From Paenibacillaceae bacterium (GTDB taxonomy: Bacteria > Bacillota > Bacilli > Paenibacillales > Paenibacillaceae): a stretch of DNA of 64,000 nucleotides. How positions within the stretch are numbered: position 1 is the first letter of the stretch; each line of letters opens with the position of its first letter. The notes under the pieces are model-generated. The model had not been told where the DNA came from and made no database searches. It saw only the letters and a program-made list of their open reading frames with translations. Location of the stretch: assembly GCA_900766135.1 (NCBI GenBank), contig CAAFUF010000006.1:1-64000 (forward strand), read 5' to 3'. A program made the position numbers and the translations under genes. Below are positions 8,328 through 15,719 of this stretch, in pieces.

Positions 8328-9551
8328 TTAATATTCCGTCTGCCGCGCTGCGGCCGAAGCCCTCGGCGAACCTGCCCTTATTGCCAGCAAGAAACAAAGG
8401 ATCAGGACAGCCGCGGCGGAGATGTACGGATAACGGATATCGATGTCGAACAAAAAGCCGGCGACAAGCGGACCCGCGATATTGCCGAGACTGGTATACG
8501 CCGAGTTAAGACCGGCGACGTAGCCTTGCTGATCCCCCGCCAATCGGGACATTTGTGTACCGACCGCCGGCCGCAAAATATCGATGGACAAAAACACCAG
8601 AAAGGTCACCAGGAAGATCAGCCAGTAGCGATGAACGAACAAGGATAACAGGATGCACAGCCCTGCCGTGATCAAACTGACGGAAATGACCCGCTTCTCC
8701 CCGAAGCGGTTTAGGATCGAGCCGAAGACCGTCGCCTGCACGACGGCGCCGGAGATCGAGCCGAACGTGATGATCATGGCGATATCCTTCGGCGTGAAGC
8801 CGAAGTTATGGTCGACGAACAGGCCGAAAACCGTCTCGTAATTCGCCAAACCAAACGACAGGACGAAGACGATAATCAGACTGACGAAATAGGGCTCCCG
8901 ATACGAGCGGGCCAACTGGATGATCAGGCTCTCCCGCTTCGGTTTTGGCCCAGCTGCCGCTTCCGTCTCCGGCCGCCGGCTTGCGAGTTTCAGCGATTCC
9001 GGCAGCAAAATGCTCGTGATCACAGCAGCGATCAGCCCGGCCGCCGCAGCCGCATAAAAAGGGACGCGAATTCCGAATTCGGCAATAAAACCGCCGATCC
9101 CCGGACCGATAATAAAACCGGTGGTAATGGAAGCGTTGATCAGCCCCATCCCCTTGGCTCTTTCCACGCCCGAAGTGACGTCGGCCGCATAAGCCATGAC
9201 GGCCGGCATAATGAGCGCGGCGCCGACGCCTCCCAGCATTCTCGCCGCAAACAACGGTACCGGTGAACTTACCGCCCCGAAGAGCCACTCCGACAAGGCG
9301 AAGACGATCATTCCGGAGACGATGATTTTTTTTCGGCCCAGCGAATCCGATAAACGGCCGGCCAGCGGCGAGAACAGCAGCTGCGTCAGCGAAAACGCGG
9401 CGACCAGCATGCCGACCATGCTGCCGCTGATGTTAAGCTCCGTCATATAAGTAGGCATGATCGGAACGACGAGCCCGATTCCCGTAAACACGAGAAAGAT
9501 ATTGATCATAAGCAGCAGGATGGCCCCGTTGTTACGAAGTAATAAAGACAT
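8328..9551 (-). CDS. MFS drug-efflux type transporter
   Basis: Integral membrane proton antiporter of the major facilitator superfamily, about 407 residues with twelve predicted spans. The motif GRLSDSLGRKKII in the loop after span 2 is the MFS signature A, and VFGSILNRFGEKRV is its copy in the second half. The start at 9551 follows GGAGG by eight bases. The next gene upstream is a TetR repressor, with matching palindromes before both genes, which points to a substrate-inducible multidrug pump of the Bmr/NorA/TetA-like group. The substrate is unknown. Confidence 0.88.
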   Translation of the reverse strand: MSLLLRNNGAILLLMINIFLVFTGIGLVVPIMPTYMTELNISGSMVGMLVAAFSLTQLLFSPLAGRLSDSLGRKKIIVSGMIVFALSEWLFGAVSSPVPLFAARMLGGVGAALIMPAVMAYAADVTSGVERAKGMGLINASITTGFIIGPGIGGFIAEFGIRVPFYAAAAAGLIAAVITSILLPESLKLASRRPETEAAAGPKPKRESLIIQLARSYREPYFVSLIIVFVLSFGLANYETVFGLFVDHNFGFTPKDIAMIITFGSISGAVVQATVFGSILNRFGEKRVISVSLITAGLCILLSLFVHRYWLIFLVTFLVFLSIDILRPAVGTQMSRLAGDQQGYVAGLNSAYTSLGNIAGPLVAGFLFDIDIRYPYISAAAVLILCFLLAIRAGSPRASAAARQTEY

Positions 9552-9594
9552 GATGATTTCCTCCAAATAAGTATAAGCAGATCTATTTTTATAT

Positions 9595-9608
9595 ACTGAA
9601 CATTCAGT
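9595..9608. promoter_or_regulatory. Candidate TetR operator upstream of the MFS gene
   Basis: actgaacattcagt is a palindrome with perfect six-base arms. It lies between tetR and the transporter start, and its ACTGAAC half-site recurs before tetR at 10242-10255. It is followed on the minus strand by an AT-rich stretch that could hold a -10 box. Repression by the adjacent TetR protein is inferred from the shared half-site. Confidence 0.6.
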
Positions 9609-9628
9609 CTGTATTCAGAAACAAAAAA

Positions 9629-10222
9629 CTACTTAGGGACAATTCCGTTCAAAAATACGGTAGTCGCCACGCGGTACACCCCCCGAACGTCTTCAAGCTT
9701 AACGAGCCGCGTCATTTGACTCACCCCTACCAGCAGGCTTTCCAGCACGACAGACAGGGTTTCGGTGTCGCCCTGCGCGAATTCTCCTGCGGCGATGCCC
9801 TCCTCCAACAGCTGCTTGTTGAAGGCAAAATGATTGGCAAAGATTTCGGCGATTTTCACCCGAACGTCGTCCGCCAAATTTTCGTCGTTCATAAATTCAT
9901 CCATCGCCTTTGACATGGGGTGATCCAATTCGTCGAGCGCCAGTTGCTCGGCCATTCCGTACAGTTTATCCGTCGCCGTAGGGTATGAAGCTTCCTTCTC
10001 CCTCCAGCGCTGTTCCCATTCCGTGTCCCATTCTTCGATCAGGTGCAGGAACAAGCCTTCCTTGCTCTTGAAATGATAGTAGATGTTCCCTTTGCTGCTT
10101 CCGGTCGCCTTTACGATATCCTCAATGGAAGTCGCCTTGTAGCCCTTTTTAAATATCAGATCCTTGGCCGCGCCAACGATTCGTCTTTTCGTCTCCAGAC
10201 TTTGCAGCAGCTTTTTGTTCAT
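9629..10222 (-). CDS. TetR family transcriptional repressor
   Basis: 197 residues, usual for TetR. The N-terminal helix-turn-helix is clear: KGYKATSIEDIVKATGSSKG followed by NIYYHFKSKEGLFLHL, near residues 26-63. The C-terminal two thirds are the ligand-binding and dimer domain, of QacR/YxaF type in appearance. The ATG at 10222 follows GGAGTG by six bases. It lies 77 bp upstream of the MFS gene on the same strand and has its own promoter overlapping an operator, so it should repress itself and the pump until a ligand binds. Confidence 0.92.
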   Translation of the reverse strand: MNKKLLQSLETKRRIVGAAKDLIFKKGYKATSIEDIVKATGSSKGNIYYHFKSKEGLFLHLIEEWDTEWEQRWREKEASYPTATDKLYGMAEQLALDELDHPMSKAMDEFMNDENLADDVRVKIAEIFANHFAFNKQLLEEGIAAGEFAQGDTETLSVVLESLLVGVSQMTRLVKLEDVRGVYRVATTVFLNGIVPK

Positions 10223-10241
10223 CGGAATCACTCCAATCTAT

Positions 10242-10255
10242 ACTGAACGTTCGTT
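10242..10255. promoter_or_regulatory. Candidate TetR operator at the tetR promoter
   Basis: actgaacgttcgtt carries the same ACTGAAC half as the site at 9595-9608. The second half is AACGAAC, giving an imperfect palindrome around ACGT. It lies directly downstream of the -10 box of the tetR promoter, the usual place for steric repression. Confidence 0.55.
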
Positions 10256-10259
10256 TTGT

Positions 10260-10288
10260 ATAATAGCAAAAGACGGAGCAAAGGTCAA
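10260..10288 (-). promoter_or_regulatory. Sigma-A type promoter of tetR
   Basis: On the minus strand TTGACC (10288-10283) and TATTAT (10265-10260) are separated by exactly 17 bp. The operator palindrome follows at once, consistent with an autoregulated TetR promoter. Confidence 0.6.
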
Positions 10289-10325
10289 ACCTGTGGAGAG
10301 CGAAGCCGAAGATACCGTTGTTTGC

Positions 10326-10353
10326 AAAAAAAGGGCTCCGACCGGAGCCCTTT
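10326..10353 (-). terminator. Rho-independent terminator of cymR
   Basis: Stem AAAGGGCTCCG/CGGAGCCCTTT with a short loop, ending on the minus strand in seven T. It begins five bases after the cymR stop. Confidence 0.85.
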
Positions 10354-10357
10354 CCCT

Positions 10358-10777
10358 TTAGATATAGAACATGTAGTTTTCCTTAGCTCCGTGCTCCTCA
10401 AAATTCACCAGATTCTCCAGCGTCGTCGAATCGAGCACATCAGCGATGCTGTCGCGGATGCGCAGCCACAAATCGCGTTTTGCCGGATCGTCCTCCTCGG
10501 TGAAATCTACAGGGGAAATTGGCCCCTCCAACACACGGATGATATCTCCCGCCGTAATTTCGCTGGCCTCTTTGGAAAGAATATAACCGCCGTAAGCCCC
10601 GCGTACGCTCTTCACCAGACCGGCGTTGCGCAGCGGCGCGATCAATTGCTCCAGATAATGCTCGGACAATTGGTTTTTCTCGGCGATGCTTTTTAAAGAA
10701 GTCGGCCCCTCGCCAAATTTAGCGGCCAACTCCATCATAATCGTCAATCCGTAGCGTCCTTTTGTGGAAATCTTCAA
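10358..10777 (-). CDS. cymR: Rrf2 family regulator CymR
   Basis: Repressor of cysteine metabolism genes. The protein opens LKISTKGRYGLTIMMELA and has a winged helix-turn-helix with SLKSIAEKNQLSEHYLEQLI and GLVKSVRGAYGGY, as in Rrf2 proteins. It has no cysteine at all, so unlike IscR it cannot bind an iron-sulfur cluster through cysteines; this fits CymR, which senses cysteine status with CysK in Bacillus. I chose the TTG at 10777 because AGAGGTG lies six bases before it. A TTG six codons earlier overlaps that site. The cysteine desulfurase and mnmA nearby match the Bacillus order. Confidence 0.88.
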   Translation of the reverse strand: MKISTKGRYGLTIMMELAAKFGEGPTSLKSIAEKNQLSEHYLEQLIAPLRNAGLVKSVRGAYGGYILSKEASEITAGDIIRVLEGPISPVDFTEEDDPAKRDLWLRIRDSIADVLDSTTLENLVNFEEHGAKENYMFYI

Positions 10778-11016
10778 AGAAGGCACCTCTTTCAATTTTC
10801 AAATAAACTTTATATAATTGAACTTTGATCCTTAAAAGACAGTCTCGGGCCCTCCGCCGCGCTCTTCCGCGACAGTCGTGCCCAAATCCGGGAATTCCTC
10901 CCTATTCCTATCTTTACCCTGTGCTTATCGTAACATATCATATGTGTTTTGGAAAATAAAGCAACAATTATGGTAAAATAAACGGCGAGCGAACGCCGCT
11001 CAAAGGAGTGATAATC

Positions 11017-12150
11017 ATGACGAAGCCTAATAACGAAACCCGCGTCGTCGTCGGCATGTCCGGCGGCGTCGATTCCTCGGTGACCGCGCTCCTGCTGAAG
11101 CAGCAGGGCTACGACGTCATCGGCATATTCATGAAAAACTGGGACGATACCGACGAATTCGGCTACTGCACGGCCGAAGCGGACGCCGAAGACGTTCGCC
11201 GCGTCTGCGAGCAAATCGACATCCCCTACTACACCGTGAACTTCGAGAAACAGTATTACGATAAAGTATTTGCCTATTTCCTCGAAGAATATAAGCGGGG
11301 CCGGACGCCAAACCCGGACGTCATGTGCAACCGGGAAATCAAGTTCGGCGAATTTCTGAACAAAGCGCTGGATCTCGGCGCGGATTACGTTGCGACGGGG
11401 CATTATGCACGAGTCGTGGAAGAGAACGGGATTTACAAGCTGCTGCGAGGCGTCGACAATAACAAGGATCAAACCTATTTCCTCAACGCGCTGAATCAGG
11501 AGCAATTGTCCAAAGCCATGTTCCCGATCGGCCATCTGCCGAAACCGGAGGTGCGGCGGATCGCCGAAGAAGCCGGCTTATATACGGCCAAGAAGAAGGA
11601 CAGCACCGGCGTCTGCTTTATCGGGGAGCGCAATTTCAAGGAATTTCTGAGCAATTACCTGCCGGCCAAATCCGGCGATATGGTCGACATCGTCACCGGC
11701 GAAGTCAAGGGCCGCCACGATGGCCTGATGTATTATACGCTTGGCCAACGGCAAGGCCTTGGCATCGGCGGTTCCGGCACCGGCGAACCGTGGTTCGTTG
11801 CCGATAAGGATCTGGGGCGCAACATTTTGTACGTCGTGCAAGGCGATAAGCACCCGAGCCTGTACTCAACGTCGCTGATCGCTTCCGGCGTCAATTGGAT
11901 CGCCGGAGCCGACAAGCTGCCGGAAGGTCCGTTCCACTGCACGGCGAAATTCCGATACCGCCAGCCGGACCAAGGCGTGACGCTGACGGCTCGGCCGGAC
12001 GGTACCGTACTCGTCGAGTTCGATCAGCCGCAAAAGGCGATCACCCCGGGACAAGCCGTCGTGTTCTACCAAGGCGAGGAATGCCTGGGCGGTGGCACGA
12101 TCGAAGCCCCGGCAAAGCTGCGGGCGGAGACTGCCGCGGCGCAAGCCTAA
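11017..12150 (+). CDS. mnmA: tRNA-specific 2-thiouridylase MnmA
   Basis: Adds sulfur to C2 of wobble U34 in tRNA-Lys, -Glu and -Gln. The PP-loop ATP site SGGVDSS lies at residues 15-21, the catalytic cysteines are Cys104 in DVMCNREIKFG and Cys200 in STGVCFIGER, and the tail has the beta-barrel domain. 377 residues is normal. AAGGAGTG lies six bases before the ATG at 11017; an in-frame GTG three codons earlier overlaps this site. It is transcribed away from cymR and ends at a strong shared terminator. The cysteine desulfurase at 6974-8125 is its likely sulfur donor. Confidence 0.97.
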   Translation: MTKPNNETRVVVGMSGGVDSSVTALLLKQQGYDVIGIFMKNWDDTDEFGYCTAEADAEDVRRVCEQIDIPYYTVNFEKQYYDKVFAYFLEEYKRGRTPNPDVMCNREIKFGEFLNKALDLGADYVATGHYARVVEENGIYKLLRGVDNNKDQTYFLNALNQEQLSKAMFPIGHLPKPEVRRIAEEAGLYTAKKKDSTGVCFIGERNFKEFLSNYLPAKSGDMVDIVTGEVKGRHDGLMYYTLGQRQGLGIGGSGTGEPWFVADKDLGRNILYVVQGDKHPSLYSTSLIASGVNWIAGADKLPEGPFHCTAKFRYRQPDQGVTLTARPDGTVLVEFDQPQKAITPGQAVVFYQGEECLGGGTIEAPAKLRAETAAAQA

Positions 12151-12165
12151 CAGGATCAAATAAAA

Positions 12166-12210
12166 CGGGAGTTACGGCGTCAGATTTGACGCGTAACTCC
12201 CGCTTTTTTT
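12166..12210. terminator. Bidirectional terminator between mnmA and rarA
   Basis: Long stem CGGGAGTTAC plus GCGTCA pairing with TGACGC plus GTAACTCCCG. Eight T follow on the plus strand and TTTTATTTG follows on the minus strand, so it can end the convergent mnmA and rarA transcripts. Confidence 0.9.
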
Positions 12211-12243
12211 TATGAGTTAATACACAGGGCTCTAGCGCTCAGG

Positions 12244-13563
12244 TTACTTGCCGTTTCTTCGCCGCAGCTCCTGGTTATGCTTGATTTTCGCTTCGTTCCC
12301 TTGCTCGGTGGCGTGGTAGAACGTCCGACCGGCCAGACGTTTCGGCAGGTACTCCTGCTGCACGTAATGCCCGGGGTAATCATGCGGATATTTATAGCCC
12401 TCGTGCCCGAGCTTCACCGCTCCTTTATAGTGGGTATCGCGCAGATGCAGCGGCACCTCGGCGGATTTGACCTCCTCGATGGCCGCCATGGCGTTCCCGA
12501 TCGCCTCCACGACGCCGTTCGATTTCGGGCTTTCGACCGCAAACAGGATCGCCTGCACGACGTTCAGCCGTGCTTCGGGCCAGCCGTTGTTGCGGTAAGC
12601 GTCCAAAGCGCTGACCGCCTGCACCAACGCCTGCGGGTTGGCAAGGCCGATATCTTCGCTGCTCGCGGCGATCAACCGGCGAATAAAGGTCATCGGGTCC
12701 ATTCCCAGCTTCTCTACGGCGTAAAGGAACCAGAATACCGCCGCATCGCTGGAGCCGCGAATCGACTTGTGGAACGCCGACAGCACGTCGTATTGCGTGG
12801 ACTCGTCCGCTTTGACGAGCGGTCGGCGGATCGATTCCTCCGCCACGTCGAGCGTCACATGCACCGTGCCGTCCGCCTGCGGCGGCGTCGTCATCGCGGC
12901 CAATTCCAAGGCATTCAGCGCCCGGCGAATGTCGCCGTTCGCCATTGCGGCGATATGAAGAAGCGCCTCCTCGTCGACCTGCAGCGGCATAAAGCCAAGC
13001 CCCTTCTCCTGATCCGTCAAGGCCCGCCGCATCGCGATCAGCGAGTGCTCTTTCGTTAAAGATTCCAGTTGGAATAACGTGGAACGGCTCATGAGAGCGC
13101 CGTTGACGTAGTGGAACGGATTTTCCGTCGTCGCGCCGATGAAGATGATCGTGCCTTTTTCCACCGCCGGCAATAAGGCATCCTGCCTGGAACTGTTAAA
13201 ACGATGTACCTCGTCCAGGAACAAGATCGTTTTCGTGCCGTAAAAAGCTTTGTCGTTTTGCGCCTTCTCAATGACCTCGCGGACGTCCTTCACCGACGCA
13301 TCCACCGCATTCAAACGGACGAATTCCGCTTTCGTATGATTCGAAATAATGTGAGCGAGCGTCGTTTTGCCGCAGCCCGGAGGGCCGTACAGCAAAATCG
13401 AGGATACCTGGTCGGCTTCGATCGCCCGCCGCAGCAGCTTGCCCGGGCCAACGATATGCTCCTGTCCGATATATTCATCCAGCGAGGTCGGTCGCATCCG
13501 GTCGGCCAGCAGACGCCCCGCCGGGCTTTGTTCCTGATTGAAAGAAAACAAATCCACCTTCAA
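12244..13563 (-). CDS. rarA: Replication-associated recombination protein A (MgsA/YrvN)
   Basis: Clamp-loader-like AAA+ ATPase acting at stalled replication forks. It has Walker A GPPGCGKTT at residues 60-68, Walker B ILFLDEVHRF with Asp117-Glu118, a sensor motif GATTENPF, and the C-terminal MgsA region with GHEGYKYPHDYPGHYV. 439 residues is the family length. The start is TTG with AAGGAAGTGAC before it; no nearby ATG is available. B. subtilis yrvN has the same position next to cymR. Confidence 0.95.
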   Translation of the reverse strand: MKVDLFSFNQEQSPAGRLLADRMRPTSLDEYIGQEHIVGPGKLLRRAIEADQVSSILLYGPPGCGKTTLAHIISNHTKAEFVRLNAVDASVKDVREVIEKAQNDKAFYGTKTILFLDEVHRFNSSRQDALLPAVEKGTIIFIGATTENPFHYVNGALMSRSTLFQLESLTKEHSLIAMRRALTDQEKGLGFMPLQVDEEALLHIAAMANGDIRRALNALELAAMTTPPQADGTVHVTLDVAEESIRRPLVKADESTQYDVLSAFHKSIRGSSDAAVFWFLYAVEKLGMDPMTFIRRLIAASSEDIGLANPQALVQAVSALDAYRNNGWPEARLNVVQAILFAVESPKSNGVVEAIGNAMAAIEEVKSAEVPLHLRDTHYKGAVKLGHEGYKYPHDYPGHYVQQEYLPKRLAGRTFYHATEQGNEAKIKHNQELRRRNGK

Positions 13564-13729
13564 GTCACTTCCTTGATCGTTAGCATGATAAATGGAATGA
13601 TACCAAACTTATTCTAGCATAACTTGCGTAAAAAACACTTATAGTCGTTCTTTCGCTTTCCCCGCGGCCGGAAGTATGAGTTAATATAGATGTCGGGCCG
13701 ACGAATCACGGGAAAGGGGGCTGATCGAA

Positions 13730-13762
13730 GTGATTTCAGTGAGTGAGGTGGCTGCCGCGTAA
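13730..13762 (+). other. Ten-codon micro-ORF in a stem-loop
   Basis: GTG at 13730 follows AAAGGGGG by nine bases and codes for MISVSEVAAA before TAA. The stop codon falls in the loop of a GCCGC/GCGGC hairpin (13754-13767), and a terminator-like hairpin follows. The opening ISVSE resembles the start of the very short holin-like toxin proteins annotated in Bacilli, but the hydrophobic part is missing. It may be a decayed toxin gene or a leader peptide. No function can be claimed. Confidence 0.3.
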
Positions 13763-13780
13763 GCGGCACCGCAATTAAAC

Positions 13781-13810
13781 GGGGGGCTGGGAACAGCCTC
13801 CCTTATTTAT
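13781..13810 (+). terminator. Terminator-like hairpin
   Basis: GGGGGGCTG pairs with CAGCCTCCC around a GGAA loop, followed by ttatttatgttt. It lies in the 440-bp interval between rarA and the CD3324-type gene and would end a plus-strand transcript covering the micro-ORF. A second, weaker stem AAAAGCC/GGCTTTT lies near 13869-13890. Nothing else was recognised in this interval. Confidence 0.5.
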
Positions 13811-13949
13811 GTTTGACGATACCTGTGTTAAGATAGATCCAGTGTTAAAACCAAATTTTGACTTTATTAAAAGCCAAAAAGTCGGCTTTTCCACACCGAG
13901 AAGGTTGGATGAGCGACTACCTACACCAAATTGAAAGGGGGAAGCGAGC

Positions 13950-14048
13950 ATGTTGACTTATGTCGTAACTGTAATCGAGGACGGACCACGAAATAAGGAG
14001 GTACATGATCGTGAATTACAAAAATGGAAAGGATGTTCTTCCCCCTAG
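13950..14048 (+). CDS. Small protein of 32 residues, unknown
   Basis: ATG at 13950 is preceded by GAAAGGGGG with eight bases of spacing and opens MLTYVVTVIEDGPRNKEV. The frame ends at 14048, overlapping the start of the following CD3324-type gene by about 38 bp in another frame. The strong ribosome-binding site and overlap suggest it is translated and could couple translation of the next gene. The sequence has no motif I recognise, and it may instead be a leader ORF. Confidence 0.4.
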   Translation: MLTYVVTVIEDGPRNKEVHDRELQKWKGCSSP

Positions 14049-14307
14049 GCTGCTGCAGGAGCTCCAAACCTACATTCAGGGTGAGCTGCTGTACATTCCC
14101 AAACCGGAACGGTCGAGGGCGTTATGGGGAGAACTGAGCGGATCCCGCATCTCCATCGCCAAGCGGAACGAAGAGATCTTCCGCCTTTATCGCGCCGGAA
14201 ATACGGTACGGGATTTAGCCGGAAGATTCCACCTCTCCGATGAAAGCATCCGCAAAATATTGACCAAAATGCGCAGCCTAAGACAACCCGCGGCCGTGAC
14301 CGAATAA
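14011..14307 (+). CDS. CD3324 family protein with helix-turn-helix
   Basis: 98 residues from the GTG at 14011, which has AAGGAGG nine bases upstream; an ATG two codons earlier has only four bases of spacing. It begins MNYKNGKDVLPPRLLQELQT and continues YIQGELLYIP, the pattern of the small CD3324-type proteins of Firmicutes. The second half contains a probable HTH: RNEEIFRLYRAGNTVRDLA followed by HLSDESIRKILTKM. That suggests DNA binding, but no target is known. It lies in a small plus-strand patch with the HNH gene. Confidence 0.72.
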   Translation: MNYKNGKDVLPPRLLQELQTYIQGELLYIPKPERSRALWGELSGSRISIAKRNEEIFRLYRAGNTVRDLAGRFHLSDESIRKILTKMRSLRQPAAVTE

Positions 14308-14353
14308 CCGGCAACGAGGAAGCATCCGATGACGAATCTAATAAATAACCATA

Positions 14354-14377
14354 AGCCAAGACCGGCTGGTCTTGGCT
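14354..14377. terminator. Hairpin after the CD3324-type gene
   Basis: AGCCAAGACC and GGTCTTGGCT form a perfect ten-base stem with a four-base loop. The sequence after it on either strand is AT-rich rather than a pure T-run. It lies between the CD3324-type gene and the HNH gene and may be a weak terminator. Confidence 0.45.
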
Positions 14378-14402
14378 ATATTCATATAGAATCAGGTATA
14401 AT
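14372..14402 (+). promoter_or_regulatory. Possible promoter of the HNH gene
   Basis: A perfect TATAAT lies at 14397-14402 with TTGGCT at 14372-14377, but the 19-bp spacer is long. The HNH start codon lies about 47 bp downstream. The -35 box overlaps the 3' arm of the hairpin at 14354-14377. Confidence 0.35.
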
Positions 14403-14448
14403 GGAATCATATCCTACTTGCAGCCTATTCCAAACCGAGGTGACCCTC

Positions 14449-15366
14449 TTGACGCAGCAGCAATCCGAGCACGTCCCTACCTCCGCGAAAGCGGTCAAAA
14501 TATGCGCCTATTGCGGCCAAACGAAGCCGCTGGGCGAATTCCTGCGCCGTACCGGCAAGCGCTCCGGCAAAGGCTCGCGCCGCGGCGCCTGCCGCAGTTG
14601 CCGCGCACAGCGCAAGCAGCAGCAGGCCCAGGCCGCATTACCGTCGGCCGCGGCCCCCGAGCCCGCTGGCGCAGCGCTTGCGGCACCAGCGGGAATGCCC
14701 GCAGCGGCGTTGCCCAGCCGCACCGGCCGCACCGGCGAAGCCGCGGCCGGGCCAAGCGGGCTGCCGGGCGCGGAACCCGCCGACGCCGGCACGGCCAAGG
14801 CGGCGCGCAAACGCAAGCGCAAGCGCCGCAGCAAAAAGGCCGCGGCACAGATCGCGGCCGTCAAGGACGGCGCAAGCGCCGCCAATGCGGCGCCGGCTGC
14901 GGCTGCAAGCCGGCATGGCGCCGACGCCGCGCCGCCCAAGCGGCGGATCAAGCGGGCGCTGCCCGCCCCGCCGCCGAAGGTCGAGGGGCCCGACGTCCGG
15001 ACCCTGCGCCCGAACCGGAACGGCATGATCCGCCTGCGCGGGCGCACCGACAAAGGCCGGCGCTGGCAGCAGGAGATCGAGTTTGAGCTGGCCGTCACGC
15101 TCGTTCGCGAGCATATGGCGGTCGTCGTCAACCCGTTCACCATCCGGCGGCTGTACACCAACAAAGCGTTCCGCCATTATATTTTGACGCGGGATCATTA
15201 TACCTGCTTCTTTTGCGGAGAGTATGGCGATACGATCGACCACCTGCTGCCCAAAGCCAAGGGCGGCCACACGACCCCGGTGAACTGCGTTTGTGCCTGC
15301 AACCTGTGCAACCAGAGCAAAGCCGATCGGTGGTTGGACGACTTTATGCAGGATGACGCGCTGTAA
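14449..15366 (+). CDS. HNH nuclease-domain protein with Ala/Lys/Arg-rich linker
   Basis: Three parts are visible in 305 residues. The N-terminus has a zinc-knuckle pair, CAYCGQTKPLGEFLRR and then CRSC. The middle, from about residue 55 to 185, is alanine-, proline-, lysine- and arginine-rich low complexity, including RKRKRKRRSKK. The C-terminus is an HNH domain: YTCFFCGEYGDTIDHLLPKA, GGHTTPVN and CNLCNQSK. This predicts a metal-dependent DNA-binding nuclease whose basic linker could hold nucleic acid. The TTG at 14449 has GAGGTG six bases upstream, and longer starts overlap the promoter-like TATAAT. The linker DNA is far more GC-rich than its surroundings. Confidence 0.75.
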   Translation: MTQQQSEHVPTSAKAVKICAYCGQTKPLGEFLRRTGKRSGKGSRRGACRSCRAQRKQQQAQAALPSAAAPEPAGAALAAPAGMPAAALPSRTGRTGEAAAGPSGLPGAEPADAGTAKAARKRKRKRRSKKAAAQIAAVKDGASAANAAPAAAASRHGADAAPPKRRIKRALPAPPPKVEGPDVRTLRPNRNGMIRLRGRTDKGRRWQQEIEFELAVTLVREHMAVVVNPFTIRRLYTNKAFRHYILTRDHYTCFFCGEYGDTIDHLLPKAKGGHTTPVNCVCACNLCNQSKADRWLDDFMQDDAL

Positions 15367-15442
15367 AGATTTCGTTCGATGAATATTCCGAATGATAACG
15401 TGACGATCCGAATACAATTGGGCTGCTCTGGCGATTCTGACG

Positions 15443-15470
15443 GAATGTACATGAAATTTCATATACATTC
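15443..15470. repeat. 28-bp near-perfect palindrome
   Basis: The site reads gaatgtacatgaaa and then tttcatatacattc. The arms are self-complementary apart from a single mismatched pair. It lies in the 350-bp gap between the HNH gene and helD, both of which end here, so it is not at an obvious promoter. It could be an operator, a cruciform or a relic of a mobile element. Confidence 0.5.
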
Positions 15471-15503
15471 GCGCATCCTGAAGACAAATGCCCTGAATCT
15501 ATG

Positions 15504-15531
15504 CAAAAAACCGAATAGGATTCGGTTTTTT
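15504..15531. terminator. Bidirectional terminator between the HNH gene and helD
   Basis: AAAAAACCGAAT and ATTCGGTTTTTT form a symmetrical stem with a three-base loop, giving a T-run on both strands. It ends the HNH transcript and may also catch readthrough from helD. The remaining sequence to 15719 shows nothing recognisable. Confidence 0.8.
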
Positions 15532-15719
15532 CGCTTTCTGCGGATATACGAAAAATCAAATACAATCCACGTAACGTGCGACGTCGCGTTGTACCCATAA
15601 TTTCTTTCCAAGTGAAGCCCATGCGCAAACGCAACTCCCCTCCTGAACCAAAGGGATAATGCCGCAAAGAGGCTCTAGGCTATTCCCCCAATCGGATCAA
15701 CTCGCATACCCGGAGAGCC

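Noticed and set aside
10810..11535. 241-codon open frame opposite mnmA
   Set aside because: It is antisense to a certain gene, has no ribosome-binding site or family resemblance, and is explained by GC-rich codon use.
13564..13949. A 6S RNA gene next to rarA
   Set aside because: Considered because 6S RNA lies near aspS and yrvM in Bacillus, but the expected long rod with a central bubble could not be traced here.
14418..15086. Alternative arginine-rich frames within the HNH gene, both strands
   Set aside because: The GC-rich linker leaves several frames open; only the HNH frame has zinc knuckles, an HNH motif and a ribosome-binding site.
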